From NCBI RefSeq assembly GCF_028290625.1, contig NZ_JAQGJM010000001.1:1-64000 (forward strand): DNA of 64,000 bases, read 5' to 3'. Origin of the DNA: Devosia sp. GTDB taxonomy: Bacteria > Pseudomonadota > Alphaproteobacteria > Rhizobiales > Devosiaceae. A program made the position numbers and the translations under genes. Numbering within the stretch: position 1 is the stretch's first letter; every line of letters begins with the position of its first letter. This document shows, piece after piece, positions 17,608-26,869 of this stretch. The notes under the pieces were generated by a model, which saw nothing but the letters and a program-made list of their open reading frames with translations, searched no databases and was not told the origin of the DNA.

Positions 17608-18729
17608 TCAAATCCCGTTAAATGCATTTATCGCAGCAGACATGCGCGCCTTGACATTCTCCTCGTCCGCCGTAGCTCTCTCCCAAGCCCTACGAAACTC
17701 TGGCTGCTGAATTAGTTCGTCGTAAGCCTTTGCTACCGCTTCAGGGCTTGGCTCGGCTTCATTTGGCTTCTGCAAACGTGTGGCAACGCCAACCATAACG
17801 GCGTCAAAAACCGCAGCATTAAGCGACCGCACTGGCCTAAATGCTCTTCCATTTAGTGATTTGTTGATCAAATCAACAGTCTGACGAAATACTGCTTCCA
17901 ATTTTGCTAATCGTTCTGCAGGTGCCTTGTTCATTTTGTCGGAAAATGTATTCAAGAATTTATCCATTGGGCGAGAATAAATGTCTTTATCAAGGAGCAT
18001 TCCAAAGAATCTAACGATTAATTCCTCATCTTTGGCTCGCTTATTTTCTGGACCAAAGACTTTCCTCCAACTTTCATTTCTATTTAAACTGTGAACAATC
18101 TTGGTAAAATCACCTGCGCTAATGCAGTTTCTGATCTCTTGGGGAGACAACCTTATTCCGCCGGAGTTTATCCTCTCAAATACAAAATATATGCTGTCTA
18201 ATACATCGGACGGCTCGTCTTGTGTGAAAATGGTGGCATGAACGATTGAATCGTCGAGCTTCAATTGATCAGAAGGGTCGAGCTCTTCATATGTTCTGTT
18301 TGCCCAAGGTTCTCGAATCCCGAGTAATCTGAACTTCTTTTCAGAAAAAAGGCCAGAGTAGAACGCTTGCAAAGTTCGCAGTCTTTGCTGACCATCTATA
18401 ACAAGATGCTTGTTAGTTGCTGTTTCCTTGTAAAGGAAAATTCCAGGAACGGGCAAACCCATGAGCAAAGACTCAATGAATTTTGAAGCATGCTTTTGTG
18501 ACCAAATATAACGACGTTGAAACTCCGGTATGGTGAAGGCGCCGCCCTTCATTCTTTTAACAAGCGAGTCGACGGTATAATCCGCACCATAGCTAGTTAT
18601 AGAAAATTTCTTGGTGTCTACCTCGTCTAGTAAAGCCTCATCTTCAATACCTTCCGCCAAGGCGATGTCATATTCGTCGCTTGAGGCTACTTGGTCATCT
18701 GAGGTTGTAGTGGCGGCTATTTCTGACAC
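17608..18729 (-). CDS. DUF262 (GmrSD N-terminal-like) domain protein
   Basis: DUF262 proteins carry a ParB/Srx-like nuclease or NTP-binding fold found in GmrSD, SspE and other anti-phage systems. This 373-residue protein shows IPEFQRRYIW (67-76) and DGQQRLRTL (112-120), then FERINSGGIRLSPQEIRN. It ends with a helical region of unclear type and no recognisable DUF1524 HNH domain, so it is a GmrS-like half. GTG 18729 has GGAG eight bases upstream and is preferred to GTG 18765. It lies 41 bases after the polA stop on the same strand, and the HEPN gene follows with no gap. AT-rich. Confidence 0.8.
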   Translation of the reverse strand: MSEIAATTTSDDQVASSDEYDIALAEGIEDEALLDEVDTKKFSITSYGADYTVDSLVKRMKGGAFTIPEFQRRYIWSQKHASKFIESLLMGLPVPGIFLYKETATNKHLVIDGQQRLRTLQAFYSGLFSEKKFRLLGIREPWANRTYEELDPSDQLKLDDSIVHATIFTQDEPSDVLDSIYFVFERINSGGIRLSPQEIRNCISAGDFTKIVHSLNRNESWRKVFGPENKRAKDEELIVRFFGMLLDKDIYSRPMDKFLNTFSDKMNKAPAERLAKLEAVFRQTVDLINKSLNGRAFRPVRSLNAAVFDAVMVGVATRLQKPNEAEPSPEAVAKAYDELIQQPEFRRAWERATADEENVKARMSAAINAFNGI

Positions 18730-18770
18730 TAGGCTAACTCCAATTTTCCAGCAGCATATTGCCACACAAC

Positions 18771-21680
18771 CTAATGCGCCTCATCCCAATTATGCGCCGC
18801 GTGTGCATCGACCCTAATCGGCACTGACAGCCGCACTGCCGGTTCCGCTGCCCCTTCCATCACCTTGGTGATCGCCGGCATGGCCGTGGCCTCGCTCCCC
18901 AGCGGCACTTCGAAGATCAGTTCGTCGTGCACTTGCAGAAGCATGTCGGCTTCGATGCCGGCCGTCTTCAAGGCCGGCTCCATGCGGATCATGGCGCGGC
19001 GGATGATGTCGGCGGCGGTGCCCTGGATGGGGGCGTTGATGCTGGCGCGTTCGACGAAGCTGCGCTCGGACGGATTGGCGGAATTGGCGTTGGGGAACTG
19101 GATCTTGCGGCCGAACAGGGTGGTGACGTGGCCATCGATTTTCACGCGGCGGCGCTGCTCGTCCATATAGTCCTTGATGCCCGGGAAACGCTCGAAATAG
19201 GTCTTGATATAGTCGCCCGCCTCGCCGCGCGGAATGCCGAGCTGGTTGGCGAGGCCGAAGGCGGAAATGCCGTAGATGATGCCGAAATTGATCGCCTTGG
19301 CGCGGCGGCGCACGTCTGACGGCATGCCCTCGACCGGGACGCCGAACATTTCGGACGCCGTCATGGCGTGAATATCGAGGCCTTCCTCGAAGGCGTCCTT
19401 GAGCGCCTGGATATCGGCGATGTGGGCGAGGACGCGCAGCTCGATCTGCGAATAGTCGGCCGAGATCAAAATCTTGCCGGGGGCGGCGACGAAGGCGGAG
19501 CGGATCTTGCGGCCGTCCTCGGTGCGCACCGGGATGTTCTGCAGGTTGGGCTCGTTGGACGACAGGCGGCCTGTGAGCACGGAGGCTTGGCTGTATGAGG
19601 TGTGCACGCGGCCGGTGCGCGCATTGATATGGGCGGGCAGGGCGTCCGTATAGGTGCCCTTGAGCTTGGTGAGCTGGCGCCAGTCCACAATGGTGCGGGC
19701 CAGCGGAATGCCCTTGAGCGCCAGGTCCTCGAGCACATCGGCGCCGGTGGCCCAGGCGCCGGTCTTGGTCTTGGAGCCGCCGGGGAGTTGCATCTTGTCG
19801 AAGAGGATTTCGCCCAACTGCTTGGGCGAGCCCAGGTTGAAGGTGGCGCCTGCGAGCTCATGCGCCTCGGCTTCCAGCGCGGCAGCGCGCTGGGAGAAAT
19901 CCCCCGACAGGCGCGAGAGAATGGCGCGATCGACCGAAATGCCGCGCGATTCCATGCGGGAAAGCACGGGAGCCAGCGGCCGTTCGAGGGTTTCGTAGAG
20001 CGTGGTGGCGTTTTCGGCGGCGAGGCGGGGTTTCAGCACATGCCAGAGCCGTAGGGTGAGATCGGCGTCCTCGGCGGCATAGCGGGCGGCGGCGGGGATT
20101 TCGAGCTGGTCAAAGGTCTTTTGCGCCTTGCCGGTGCCAGCGAGGTCCGCGAACGAAATGCCGGTATGGCCCAGCCAGTTATCGGCGAGCACGTTGAGGC
20201 CGTTATACTGCACGCCATCGAGCGCATAGGACAGCAGCATGGTGTCGTCGATCGGCGCCATGGTGATGCCGTAGCGCGCGAAGATCGAGGTGTCGTATTT
20301 GGTGTTCTGGCCGATCTTGAGGATCGATTTGTTTTCGAGCAGTGGCCTCAGCGTGTCGAGCACTTCGCGGATCGGCAACTGGCCTTCGACCAGCCCACCC
20401 TCGTCCAGCAGGCTCGCGGCGCCGCGCGAATGGCCGACCGGAATATAGCAGCCATTGCCCGGCTCGGTGGAGAGGCACACACCCACCAGGTCCGCCGATT
20501 GCGGATCGAGGCCGGTGGTCTCGGTGTCGATGGCGACATGGCCCTTGTCGATGATGCGCGCCATCCAGGCGGTGAGCTGGTCCAGCGTGGTGACGGTTTC
20601 GTAGGCCTCGTAGTTGACCGGGATGGCCTTGATGCGCGCGTGCTCTTCCTGGGCATGCAGCGTCGGGCCGGTGCCGGGCACCTGCGGCGCGGCCAGCTTG
20701 GCGCGGGCGACCGACAGGTCCTGCGATTTGCGTGGATCGCGGCCGCTGGCGGCGATGGCCGGATCGGCCTCCCAGGCATCGGGATCGGCATCGAGCAGGC
20801 CGGCGAGGCGCTTGGTGATGGTGGCGAATTCCATCGCCTTGAGGAACGGGAACAATGCCCCCGGCGCCATCGGCACGCGGATCAGCGCATCGAGCGAGAG
20901 TTCCACCGGAACCTCCTGCGACAGCGTCACCAGGCGCTTGGAAATGATGGCGCTTTCGGCATTCTCGCGCAGCTTTTCGCGGCGGGCGTTCTGCTTGATG
21001 TCGTCGACATGGGCGAGCAGGTTCTCGACGCTCCCATACTGGTTGATCAGCTCGGCCGCGGTCTTGACGCCGATGCCGGGCACGCCGGGCACGTTGTCGA
21101 CGCTGTCGCCGCACAGGGCCTGCACGTCGATGACCTTGTCGGGGGTAACGCCGAACTTGGTGAACACCTCGTCCATGCCGATCCAGCGCAGCGGCGGCTG
21201 GCCGGGGCGCGGGATGGTGTCGAGCAGGCGGATCGAGCCATCGGGCTCGACCAATTGCATCAGGTCCTTGTCGGAGGACACGATGGTGACCTTGTAGCCC
21301 TCGCGGCGGGCATTGCACGCATAGGTGGCTATGATGTCATCGGCCTCCCAGCCCTCCATCTCGATCGAGGGGATCGAAAAGGCGCGGGTGGCGGCGCGGG
21401 TCAGCGGGAATTGCGGAACCAGTTCCTCGGGAGCAGGTGGCCGCTGGGCTTTGTATTGCGGATAGATGTCGTCGCGAAAAGTCTTGCCGGAATGATCGAA
21501 GATCACCGCCATGTGGGTGGGCGCGTCATCGCCCTTCATGTCCTCGGTGAGCTTGAACAGCATGTTGCAAAAGCCCTGCACGCAGCCGACGGGCAGGCCA
21601 TCGGACTTGCGATTGAGCTGGGGCAGGGCATGGAAAGCGCGAAAGATATAACCCGAGCCGTCGACGAGCAGCAGATGCAT
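18771..21680 (-). CDS. polA: DNA polymerase I
   Basis: Repair and Okazaki-fragment polymerase. The 969-residue protein has the full three-domain layout: N-terminal 5'-3' exonuclease (LLLVDGSGYIFRAF, then GDSVDNVPGVPGIG), a 3'-5' exonuclease domain with the DxE pair at Asp385/Glu387 (IDTETTG), so proofreading appears intact, and the polymerase domain with motif A (ADYSQIELR), motif B (RRRAKAINFGIIYG) and motif C (VHDEL). Start 21680 begins MHLLLVDGSGY; the frame continues to 21740 without support. The DUF262-HEPN pair lies directly downstream and may share its transcript. Confidence 0.97.
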   Translation of the reverse strand: MHLLLVDGSGYIFRAFHALPQLNRKSDGLPVGCVQGFCNMLFKLTEDMKGDDAPTHMAVIFDHSGKTFRDDIYPQYKAQRPPAPEELVPQFPLTRAATRAFSIPSIEMEGWEADDIIATYACNARREGYKVTIVSSDKDLMQLVEPDGSIRLLDTIPRPGQPPLRWIGMDEVFTKFGVTPDKVIDVQALCGDSVDNVPGVPGIGVKTAAELINQYGSVENLLAHVDDIKQNARREKLRENAESAIISKRLVTLSQEVPVELSLDALIRVPMAPGALFPFLKAMEFATITKRLAGLLDADPDAWEADPAIAASGRDPRKSQDLSVARAKLAAPQVPGTGPTLHAQEEHARIKAIPVNYEAYETVTTLDQLTAWMARIIDKGHVAIDTETTGLDPQSADLVGVCLSTEPGNGCYIPVGHSRGAASLLDEGGLVEGQLPIREVLDTLRPLLENKSILKIGQNTKYDTSIFARYGITMAPIDDTMLLSYALDGVQYNGLNVLADNWLGHTGISFADLAGTGKAQKTFDQLEIPAAARYAAEDADLTLRLWHVLKPRLAAENATTLYETLERPLAPVLSRMESRGISVDRAILSRLSGDFSQRAAALEAEAHELAGATFNLGSPKQLGEILFDKMQLPGGSKTKTGAWATGADVLEDLALKGIPLARTIVDWRQLTKLKGTYTDALPAHINARTGRVHTSYSQASVLTGRLSSNEPNLQNIPVRTEDGRKIRSAFVAAPGKILISADYSQIELRVLAHIADIQALKDAFEEGLDIHAMTASEMFGVPVEGMPSDVRRRAKAINFGIIYGISAFGLANQLGIPRGEAGDYIKTYFERFPGIKDYMDEQRRRVKIDGHVTTLFGRKIQFPNANSANPSERSFVERASINAPIQGTAADIIRRAMIRMEPALKTAGIEADMLLQVHDELIFEVPLGSEATAMPAITKVMEGAAEPAVRLSVPIRVDAHAAHNWDEAH

Positions 21681-21866
21681 GAGAACCGATTCCTGAGACT
21701 GGACGCGTGGCGACTTTACGGGAAGCGGACGCGGCGTCAAAGAGCGGCGAAGTTTTTAGCCCATTGTTCGCTTTGTACGGGAACCGTCGGGCGGCATGCC
21801 CGTTCTGAAAAATTCAAGGCATAGAGCGGCCGGTCGCCGCCAAACAATGTGGTTGGTTTTCAGCGT

Positions 21867-23411
21867 ATGTCGGACATTTCAAACACCAAAGCCAGGCTCG
21901 GCGTTGCGGGGCTCGACAATATCCTGGTGGGCGGGCTGGCGCGTGGGCACCTTTATCTGCTCGAAGGCAGCCCCGGCACCGGCAAGACCACGATCGCGCT
22001 GCAATTCCTGCTCGACGGCGCGGCGCAGGGCGAAACCGGGCTCTATGTGACCTTGTCCGAGACTGAGGACGAGTTGCGCATGACGGCCACTTCGCATGGC
22101 TGGGAAATCCAGGACAAATTCAACATTTTCGAACTCGCGCCGCCCGAGAGCCTGCTCGATGGCGAACAGCAGCAGACGCTGCTCTATTCGTCCGATCTGG
22201 AACTGGGCGAAACCACCAAGGCGATGTTCGAGGCGGTGGAAGCCATCAAGCCTGATCGCATCGTGCTCGATAGCCTGTCGGAAATCCGGCTTCTCGCGCA
22301 GAGTTCGCTGCGCTATCGGCGGCAAATCCTGCTGCTCAAGCACTACTTCGCCCGCAATGGCGCCACGGTGCTGATGCTCGACGATTTGACCACCGAATCC
22401 AACGACAAGACGGTCCATTCGGTTGCCCATGGTGTGGTGCGGCTGGAGGAACTGGCGCCCGATTATGGCGCCGAACGGCGGCGGCTTCGGGTGATCAAAT
22501 ACCGCGGCCAGTCCTATCGTGGCGGCTTCCACGATTTCACCATCCAGCGCGGCGGCGTCAACGTGTTCCCGCGGCTGGTGGCGGGCGAGCACAAGACCGA
22601 GTTCGAGCGCAGCGTGCTGACCAGCCGGATCGGCGCGCTCGACGCCCTGCTCGGCGGCGGGCTGGAGCGCGGCTCAAGCGCCCTGGTGCTGGGACCTGCG
22701 GGCTCGGGCAAGTCGCTGCTGACCATGCACTTCGCCAAGGCCGCGGTGGAGCGCGGCGAGAAGGTCGCGCTATTCATCTTCGATGAGGAACTGGGCCTGC
22801 TGTTCGCCCGCGCCAAGGCGATGTCGATCGATCTGGCGGCCATGCAGGCGACCGGCAACCTGTTCATCGACCAGGTCGACGCGGCCGAATTGTCGCCCGG
22901 CGAATTTGCCCACCGGGTGCGTGCCCGCGTCGATGCCTCCCAGGTCAAGACCGTGGTGATCGACAGCCTCAACGGCTATCAGGCGGCCATGCCGGCCGAA
23001 CAGGCGTTGCTGTTGCATATGCACGAACTGCTGCAATATCTGAACCGGCAGGGTGCCACCACGTTCGTCACAGTGGCCCAGCATGGCCTCGTCGGTGACA
23101 TGAAATCGCCGGTCGATATCACTTACCTGGCCGATAGCGTCATCCTGCTGCGCTATTTCGAGGCGCTGGGGCGGGTGCGGCGCGCCATCTCGATCATCAA
23201 GAAGCGCAGCGGCGATCACGAAGACACCATCCGTGAATACCGCATCGGTCGCAACGGGCTGTCGATCGGCGAGCCGCTGGAGGATTTCCAAGGTGTGTTG
23301 CGCGGCGTTCCAACCTATACTGGCGCCAGTAAACCGCTGCTGGGGCGCGAAGAAGTTGTCCAGGCGGACAACGAACGCGACTTTCTGTCGGCCGGAGACG
23401 AACGGGTGTGA
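21867..23411 (+). CDS. KaiC-like double RecA-domain ATPase
   Basis: The 514-residue protein has tandem KaiC domains. The first P-loop is GSPGTGKTT (34-42), the second GPAGSGKS (276-283), each with catalytic-loop acidic residues and Walker B strands (RIVLDSLSE, TVVIDSLNG). At the position of the cyanobacterial phospho-sites Ser431/Thr432 the sequence reads Thr-Tyr (DITYLADS), from alignment by eye. No kaiA or kaiB is present; instead a hybrid histidine kinase overlaps its 3' end (GTGA). This KaiC-kinase pairing is known in Hyphomicrobiales and suggests a signalling or timing module. Start 21867 (ATG); a GTG at 21849 is also possible. Confidence 0.87.
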   Translation: MSDISNTKARLGVAGLDNILVGGLARGHLYLLEGSPGTGKTTIALQFLLDGAAQGETGLYVTLSETEDELRMTATSHGWEIQDKFNIFELAPPESLLDGEQQQTLLYSSDLELGETTKAMFEAVEAIKPDRIVLDSLSEIRLLAQSSLRYRRQILLLKHYFARNGATVLMLDDLTTESNDKTVHSVAHGVVRLEELAPDYGAERRRLRVIKYRGQSYRGGFHDFTIQRGGVNVFPRLVAGEHKTEFERSVLTSRIGALDALLGGGLERGSSALVLGPAGSGKSLLTMHFAKAAVERGEKVALFIFDEELGLLFARAKAMSIDLAAMQATGNLFIDQVDAAELSPGEFAHRVRARVDASQVKTVVIDSLNGYQAAMPAEQALLLHMHELLQYLNRQGATTFVTVAQHGLVGDMKSPVDITYLADSVILLRYFEALGRVRRAISIIKKRSGDHEDTIREYRIGRNGLSIGEPLEDFQGVLRGVPTYTGASKPLLGREEVVQADNERDFLSAGDERV

Positions 23412-25768
23412 TCAACTCGGAGCGTGCATTGGTGCTAGCCCCGGCCGGACGCGATGGTCCGCTGGCGGTATCGCTATTGCAGGGCGTTGGCCGGCAAGCA
23501 GAGAACCGTGACGGGATCGCCGAACTGGTCGCTGGCCTGCAGGAGGGCGCAGGGCTTGCCATCATTGCCGACGAGGCGCTGCAATATGCCGATCTGGGTG
23601 CGTTGACGCGCTGGATCGAGGACCAGCAGCCCTGGTCCGATTTCCCGTTTATCGTGCTGACCAAGCGCTTGGGCGGGCCCGAACAAAACCCGCTGCTGGC
23701 GGACCTGCAGACCGCGCTGGGCAACGTGATCTTTCTGGAGCGGCCCTTCCACACCACGACGCTGGTCAATGTGGTCGACAACGCGCTGCGCGGCCGCCGC
23801 CGGCAATATCAGGCGCGGCGCTATCTTGAAGATTTGCGCGAGGGCGAACGAAACCTGGCGACGGCACTGTTGGCTGGTCGCATGGGCAGTTGGGAGCTCG
23901 ACATCGCCGAGCAGCGCTTGAGCGGTTCGGACCAGTTCAAGGCCTGCTACGGAAGGGCCCCCGACGACGCGTTCCTGTTTGCCGACCTGATTGAATCCAT
24001 CGGCTGGTCCGACCAGAGCCGCGTGCAACGGGCGATGGACGATGCCATCGGGACCGGTTCGGACCTGGTCATCGAATACCGGGTTAACTGGCCCGATGGC
24101 AGCGAGCATTGGGTCGATGCGCGGGCCCGTGTGCTGACCGACCGTTCCGGCAGGCCGGCGACGGTTATCGGGGTGACCTCCGACATCACCGAGCGCAAGC
24201 AGGCCGAAGCCTTCCGCGACGAGATGGTGCAGGAACTGGCGGTCGAACGCGAACGCACCCAGGAGGCCTTGCGCGGCGAACGCGCGCTGTCGGGCCTGCT
24301 GATGACCAGCGTGCCGGCTGGCATCGTTGCCTACGATCCCGATCTCAACGTCACCATCTGGAACCCGGTGATGGAGCGCCTGTTCGGCGTCAGCGCCGCC
24401 GAGGCCAAGGGCCGGCCGCTGGCCGAACTGATCGGGGCCGGCCAAAGCGAGGCGATCACGCCACGCCTGCACGATGCACTGGCCGGGGTCTCCGGCCCGA
24501 TCGAGGAGATCGAGCTGACCACCGAGGCCGCCGGCCAGATCGCGCTGGAAAGCCAGCACGCGCCCCTGCGCGGCGGCGACGGGCAGATCGTGGGCGGGGC
24601 CGCATTTTTCCGCGAAATGACCGACCGGCGCCGGGCTGAGGAACAATTGCGCCAGGCCCAGAAGATGGAAACCATCGGCCAGCTTACTGGCGGGGTGGCG
24701 CATGATTTCAACAACCTGCTGGCCGCCATACAGGGCAATCTCGAACTGCTGCGCAAGCGCCTGCCCGACGATCCACAATTGCATCGCTTCATCGACGGCG
24801 CCTTGCAGGGCGCCCAGCGTGGCGCGTCGCTGACCTCGCGGCTGCTGGCCTTCGCGCGGCGCCAGGACCTGCGGCCCCTGCCGACCGACCTGGCGCAATT
24901 GCTGGAAGGCATGCGCGCCTTATTGGAGCGTTCGATCGGCCCGCGGATCGCGGTGGAGTTCGATCTGGCGCCTGATCTGCCGCCCGCCAAGGTCGATCCC
25001 AACCAGCTCGAACTGGCCATCCTGAACCTCGCCGTCAACGCCCGCGACGCCATGCCCGACGGCGGCACATTGCGCATTGCGCTGATCCAGCGCGAGGGCG
25101 CCTGGCGCGGGCTGGGGCTCGATGGCAGTTTCCTGCGCCTGAGCGTAACCGATACCGGTTTCGGCATGGATGCCGCGACGCTCAAAAGCGCAATCGAGCC
25201 GTTTTTCTCCACCAAGGAACTGGGCAAGGGCACCGGCCTGGGCCTGTCCATGGTGCATGGCCTGGCCGTGCAACTGGGCGGCGCGCTCAACCTGGTCAGC
25301 CAGCCCGGCAAGGGCACCACCGCCGAATTGTGGCTCCCCGTATCAACCGCACCCGTCAAAGAGGTTTTGGAAATGGAACCCGTCAAAGCCGAAGCGCCAG
25401 CCTCCACCATCCTGGTGGTCGATGACGATGCGCTGATCAATATGAACACCGTCGATATGGTCGAAGACCTCGGCCACACCGTGCTGGAAGCCTATTCGGG
25501 CAAGCAGGCGCTGGAAATCCTGGGCAGCGGCAAGCGCATCGACGCGCTGATTACCGATTATGCCATGCCGGGCATGACTGGCGTCGAACTGGCCACCAGG
25601 GCGCGCGAATTGTATCCGGAACTGCCGATCCTGCTGGCCACCGGCTATGCCGACCTGCCCAGCGGCACCACCACCGACCTGCCGCGCCTGTCCAAGCCCT
25701 ATCAACAGGCCGAACTCGCCGCACACCTGTCGCGGCTGCTGACCAGCGGAATGGCGCAGGGGTCATGA
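23408..25768 (+). CDS. PAS-domain hybrid sensor histidine kinase with receiver
   Basis: Soluble-looking kinase of 786 residues with no clear membrane segment. Order: an N-terminal receiver-like domain lacking a convincing phospho-Asp (about 5-125), PAS (about 150-275, ending VTSDITERKQAE), a coiled linker, a second PAS (about 290-410), HisKA with His432 (GGVAHDFNNLL), HATPase_c (NLAVNARDAMPDGG, GTGLGLSMVHG), and a C-terminal receiver with phospho-acceptor Asp717 (ITDYAMPGMTG). The GTG start overlaps the kaiC-like stop by four bases, implying joint function. Output partner is not in the window. Confidence 0.87.
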   Translation: MINSERALVLAPAGRDGPLAVSLLQGVGRQAENRDGIAELVAGLQEGAGLAIIADEALQYADLGALTRWIEDQQPWSDFPFIVLTKRLGGPEQNPLLADLQTALGNVIFLERPFHTTTLVNVVDNALRGRRRQYQARRYLEDLREGERNLATALLAGRMGSWELDIAEQRLSGSDQFKACYGRAPDDAFLFADLIESIGWSDQSRVQRAMDDAIGTGSDLVIEYRVNWPDGSEHWVDARARVLTDRSGRPATVIGVTSDITERKQAEAFRDEMVQELAVERERTQEALRGERALSGLLMTSVPAGIVAYDPDLNVTIWNPVMERLFGVSAAEAKGRPLAELIGAGQSEAITPRLHDALAGVSGPIEEIELTTEAAGQIALESQHAPLRGGDGQIVGGAAFFREMTDRRRAEEQLRQAQKMETIGQLTGGVAHDFNNLLAAIQGNLELLRKRLPDDPQLHRFIDGALQGAQRGASLTSRLLAFARRQDLRPLPTDLAQLLEGMRALLERSIGPRIAVEFDLAPDLPPAKVDPNQLELAILNLAVNARDAMPDGGTLRIALIQREGAWRGLGLDGSFLRLSVTDTGFGMDAATLKSAIEPFFSTKELGKGTGLGLSMVHGLAVQLGGALNLVSQPGKGTTAELWLPVSTAPVKEVLEMEPVKAEAPASTILVVDDDALINMNTVDMVEDLGHTVLEAYSGKQALEILGSGKRIDALITDYAMPGMTGVELATRARELYPELPILLATGYADLPSGTTTDLPRLSKPYQQAELAAHLSRLLTSGMAQGS

Positions 25769-25810
25769 TTTCGGACTGAGAGTGTTGGCGGGGCGACCCT
25801 CGCGCTCTTC

Positions 25811-26019
25811 ACCTCTCCCTTGGGGGAGAGGTCGGCGCGTAGCGACGGGTGAGGAGGCCTCAAACGCGCATCCTACCCAGTAAAGGCCCCCCTCATCCGC
25901 CCTTCGGGCACCTTCTCCCACGAGGGGAGAAGGGAGTTCCGTGGGTGGGTTGAACTCTGAGCCAACCCTCGCCCCTTGCGGGAGAGGGTGGATCGGCCGC
26001 AGGTCGAGACGGGTGAGGG
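25811..26019. repeat. Cluster of three related GC-rich hairpin repeats
   Basis: The gap 25769-26044 is filled by three units of one family: 25811-25860 (CTCTCCCTTGGGGGAGAGG then GTAGCGACGGGTGAGG), an inverted unit at 25888-25935 (CCCCTCATCCGCCCTTCGGG then GGGGAGAAGGG) and a third at 25966-26019 (CCTCGCCCCTTGCGGGAGAGG then GACGGGTGAGGG). Each is a hairpin flanked by a GGGTGAGG tail. No coding sequence is evident. Confidence 0.7.
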
Positions 26020-26044
26020 ATTTGCTTCAGCACGCACCAAGACG

Positions 26045-26656
26045 TCAGCGGAAGCCGGCTTCTTCCAGCAAACCGGCGCGCTTGGCGTCGTAATAATAGC
26101 CGCTGGCGTAGAATCGCATCGCCTGGTCTTCATTACCACGCGCCGTCACATAGGCGCCGGCGAGATATTTGGCGGCATAGCGCAAGTTGGTATCGGCATC
26201 GAGCAGCCCGCCCGGGCTGCCGCCATAGCCCATGCCACGCGCAGTGGCGTGACTGATCTGCATCAAACCGAAATAGGGCCCGTTGCGGGCACCCGGATTA
26301 TAGCCGCTCTCGCGCACGATGACGCGGCGGATCAGCCGTTCGGGCACATTATAGGCCGAGGCATATTTGGCGATCAGCGGATCGAGCGCCGGACGGCTCG
26401 GCCCTGATGGCGCAAACGAGGCTTCCACCACCGGAGCCGCATTTGGCGAGGCGAAAGCCAAGAGGCCCGCCAGCGGATTGCTGTCATGTTCTTCGGCCGC
26501 GGCGGCCTGTTGGGCGGCTTCGGGCTGTGGCGCGGGCTTGGGAGCCGCCAGCGCCGCCGTTGGACCGGGGGCCATCTTGAACGAGCTCATCGAGCAGCCG
26601 GAGACTAGGAGGCTCAGAAGGGCCACGCCCGCTACCATGATTGCCGTTTGTCGCAT
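26045..26656 (-). CDS. Lytic transglycosylase lipoprotein (SLT domain)
   Basis: Predicted outer-membrane or periplasmic murein lytic transglycosylase. The 203-residue precursor has a lipoprotein signal with lipobox LLVSGC (Cys21), an Ala/Pro-rich linker to about residue 88 and a C-terminal SLT domain with catalytic Glu116 (VIVRESGYNP), GLMQISHATARGMGY, NLRYAAKYL and AMRFYASGYYYDAKRAG. Start 26656 (MRQTAIM) sits just before the hydrophobic core; the ORF extends eight codons further. Unlinked to its neighbours. Confidence 0.9.
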   Translation of the reverse strand: MRQTAIMVAGVALLSLLVSGCSMSSFKMAPGPTAALAAPKPAPQPEAAQQAAAAEEHDSNPLAGLLAFASPNAAPVVEASFAPSGPSRPALDPLIAKYASAYNVPERLIRRVIVRESGYNPGARNGPYFGLMQISHATARGMGYGGSPGGLLDADTNLRYAAKYLAGAYVTARGNEDQAMRFYASGYYYDAKRAGLLEEAGFR

Positions 26657-26869
26657 GCAGTGTCCCGTAATCTGACGCACTACCTTAACCGATTTGTCCC
26701 AATCCGGCGATAGGGCTCAAACACGGCCCTATCATGGCAGAAAACGGGCGCAAAACCTGGGGAGCCGCAATCGCGAACACAATTGCCCAATTGCCATCCG
26801 GGACTGGATGGCTATGAGTAAAAATTGAAGGACCCTCTGGCAGTGCCTTCGCATCTGGATGGGGCTTTG

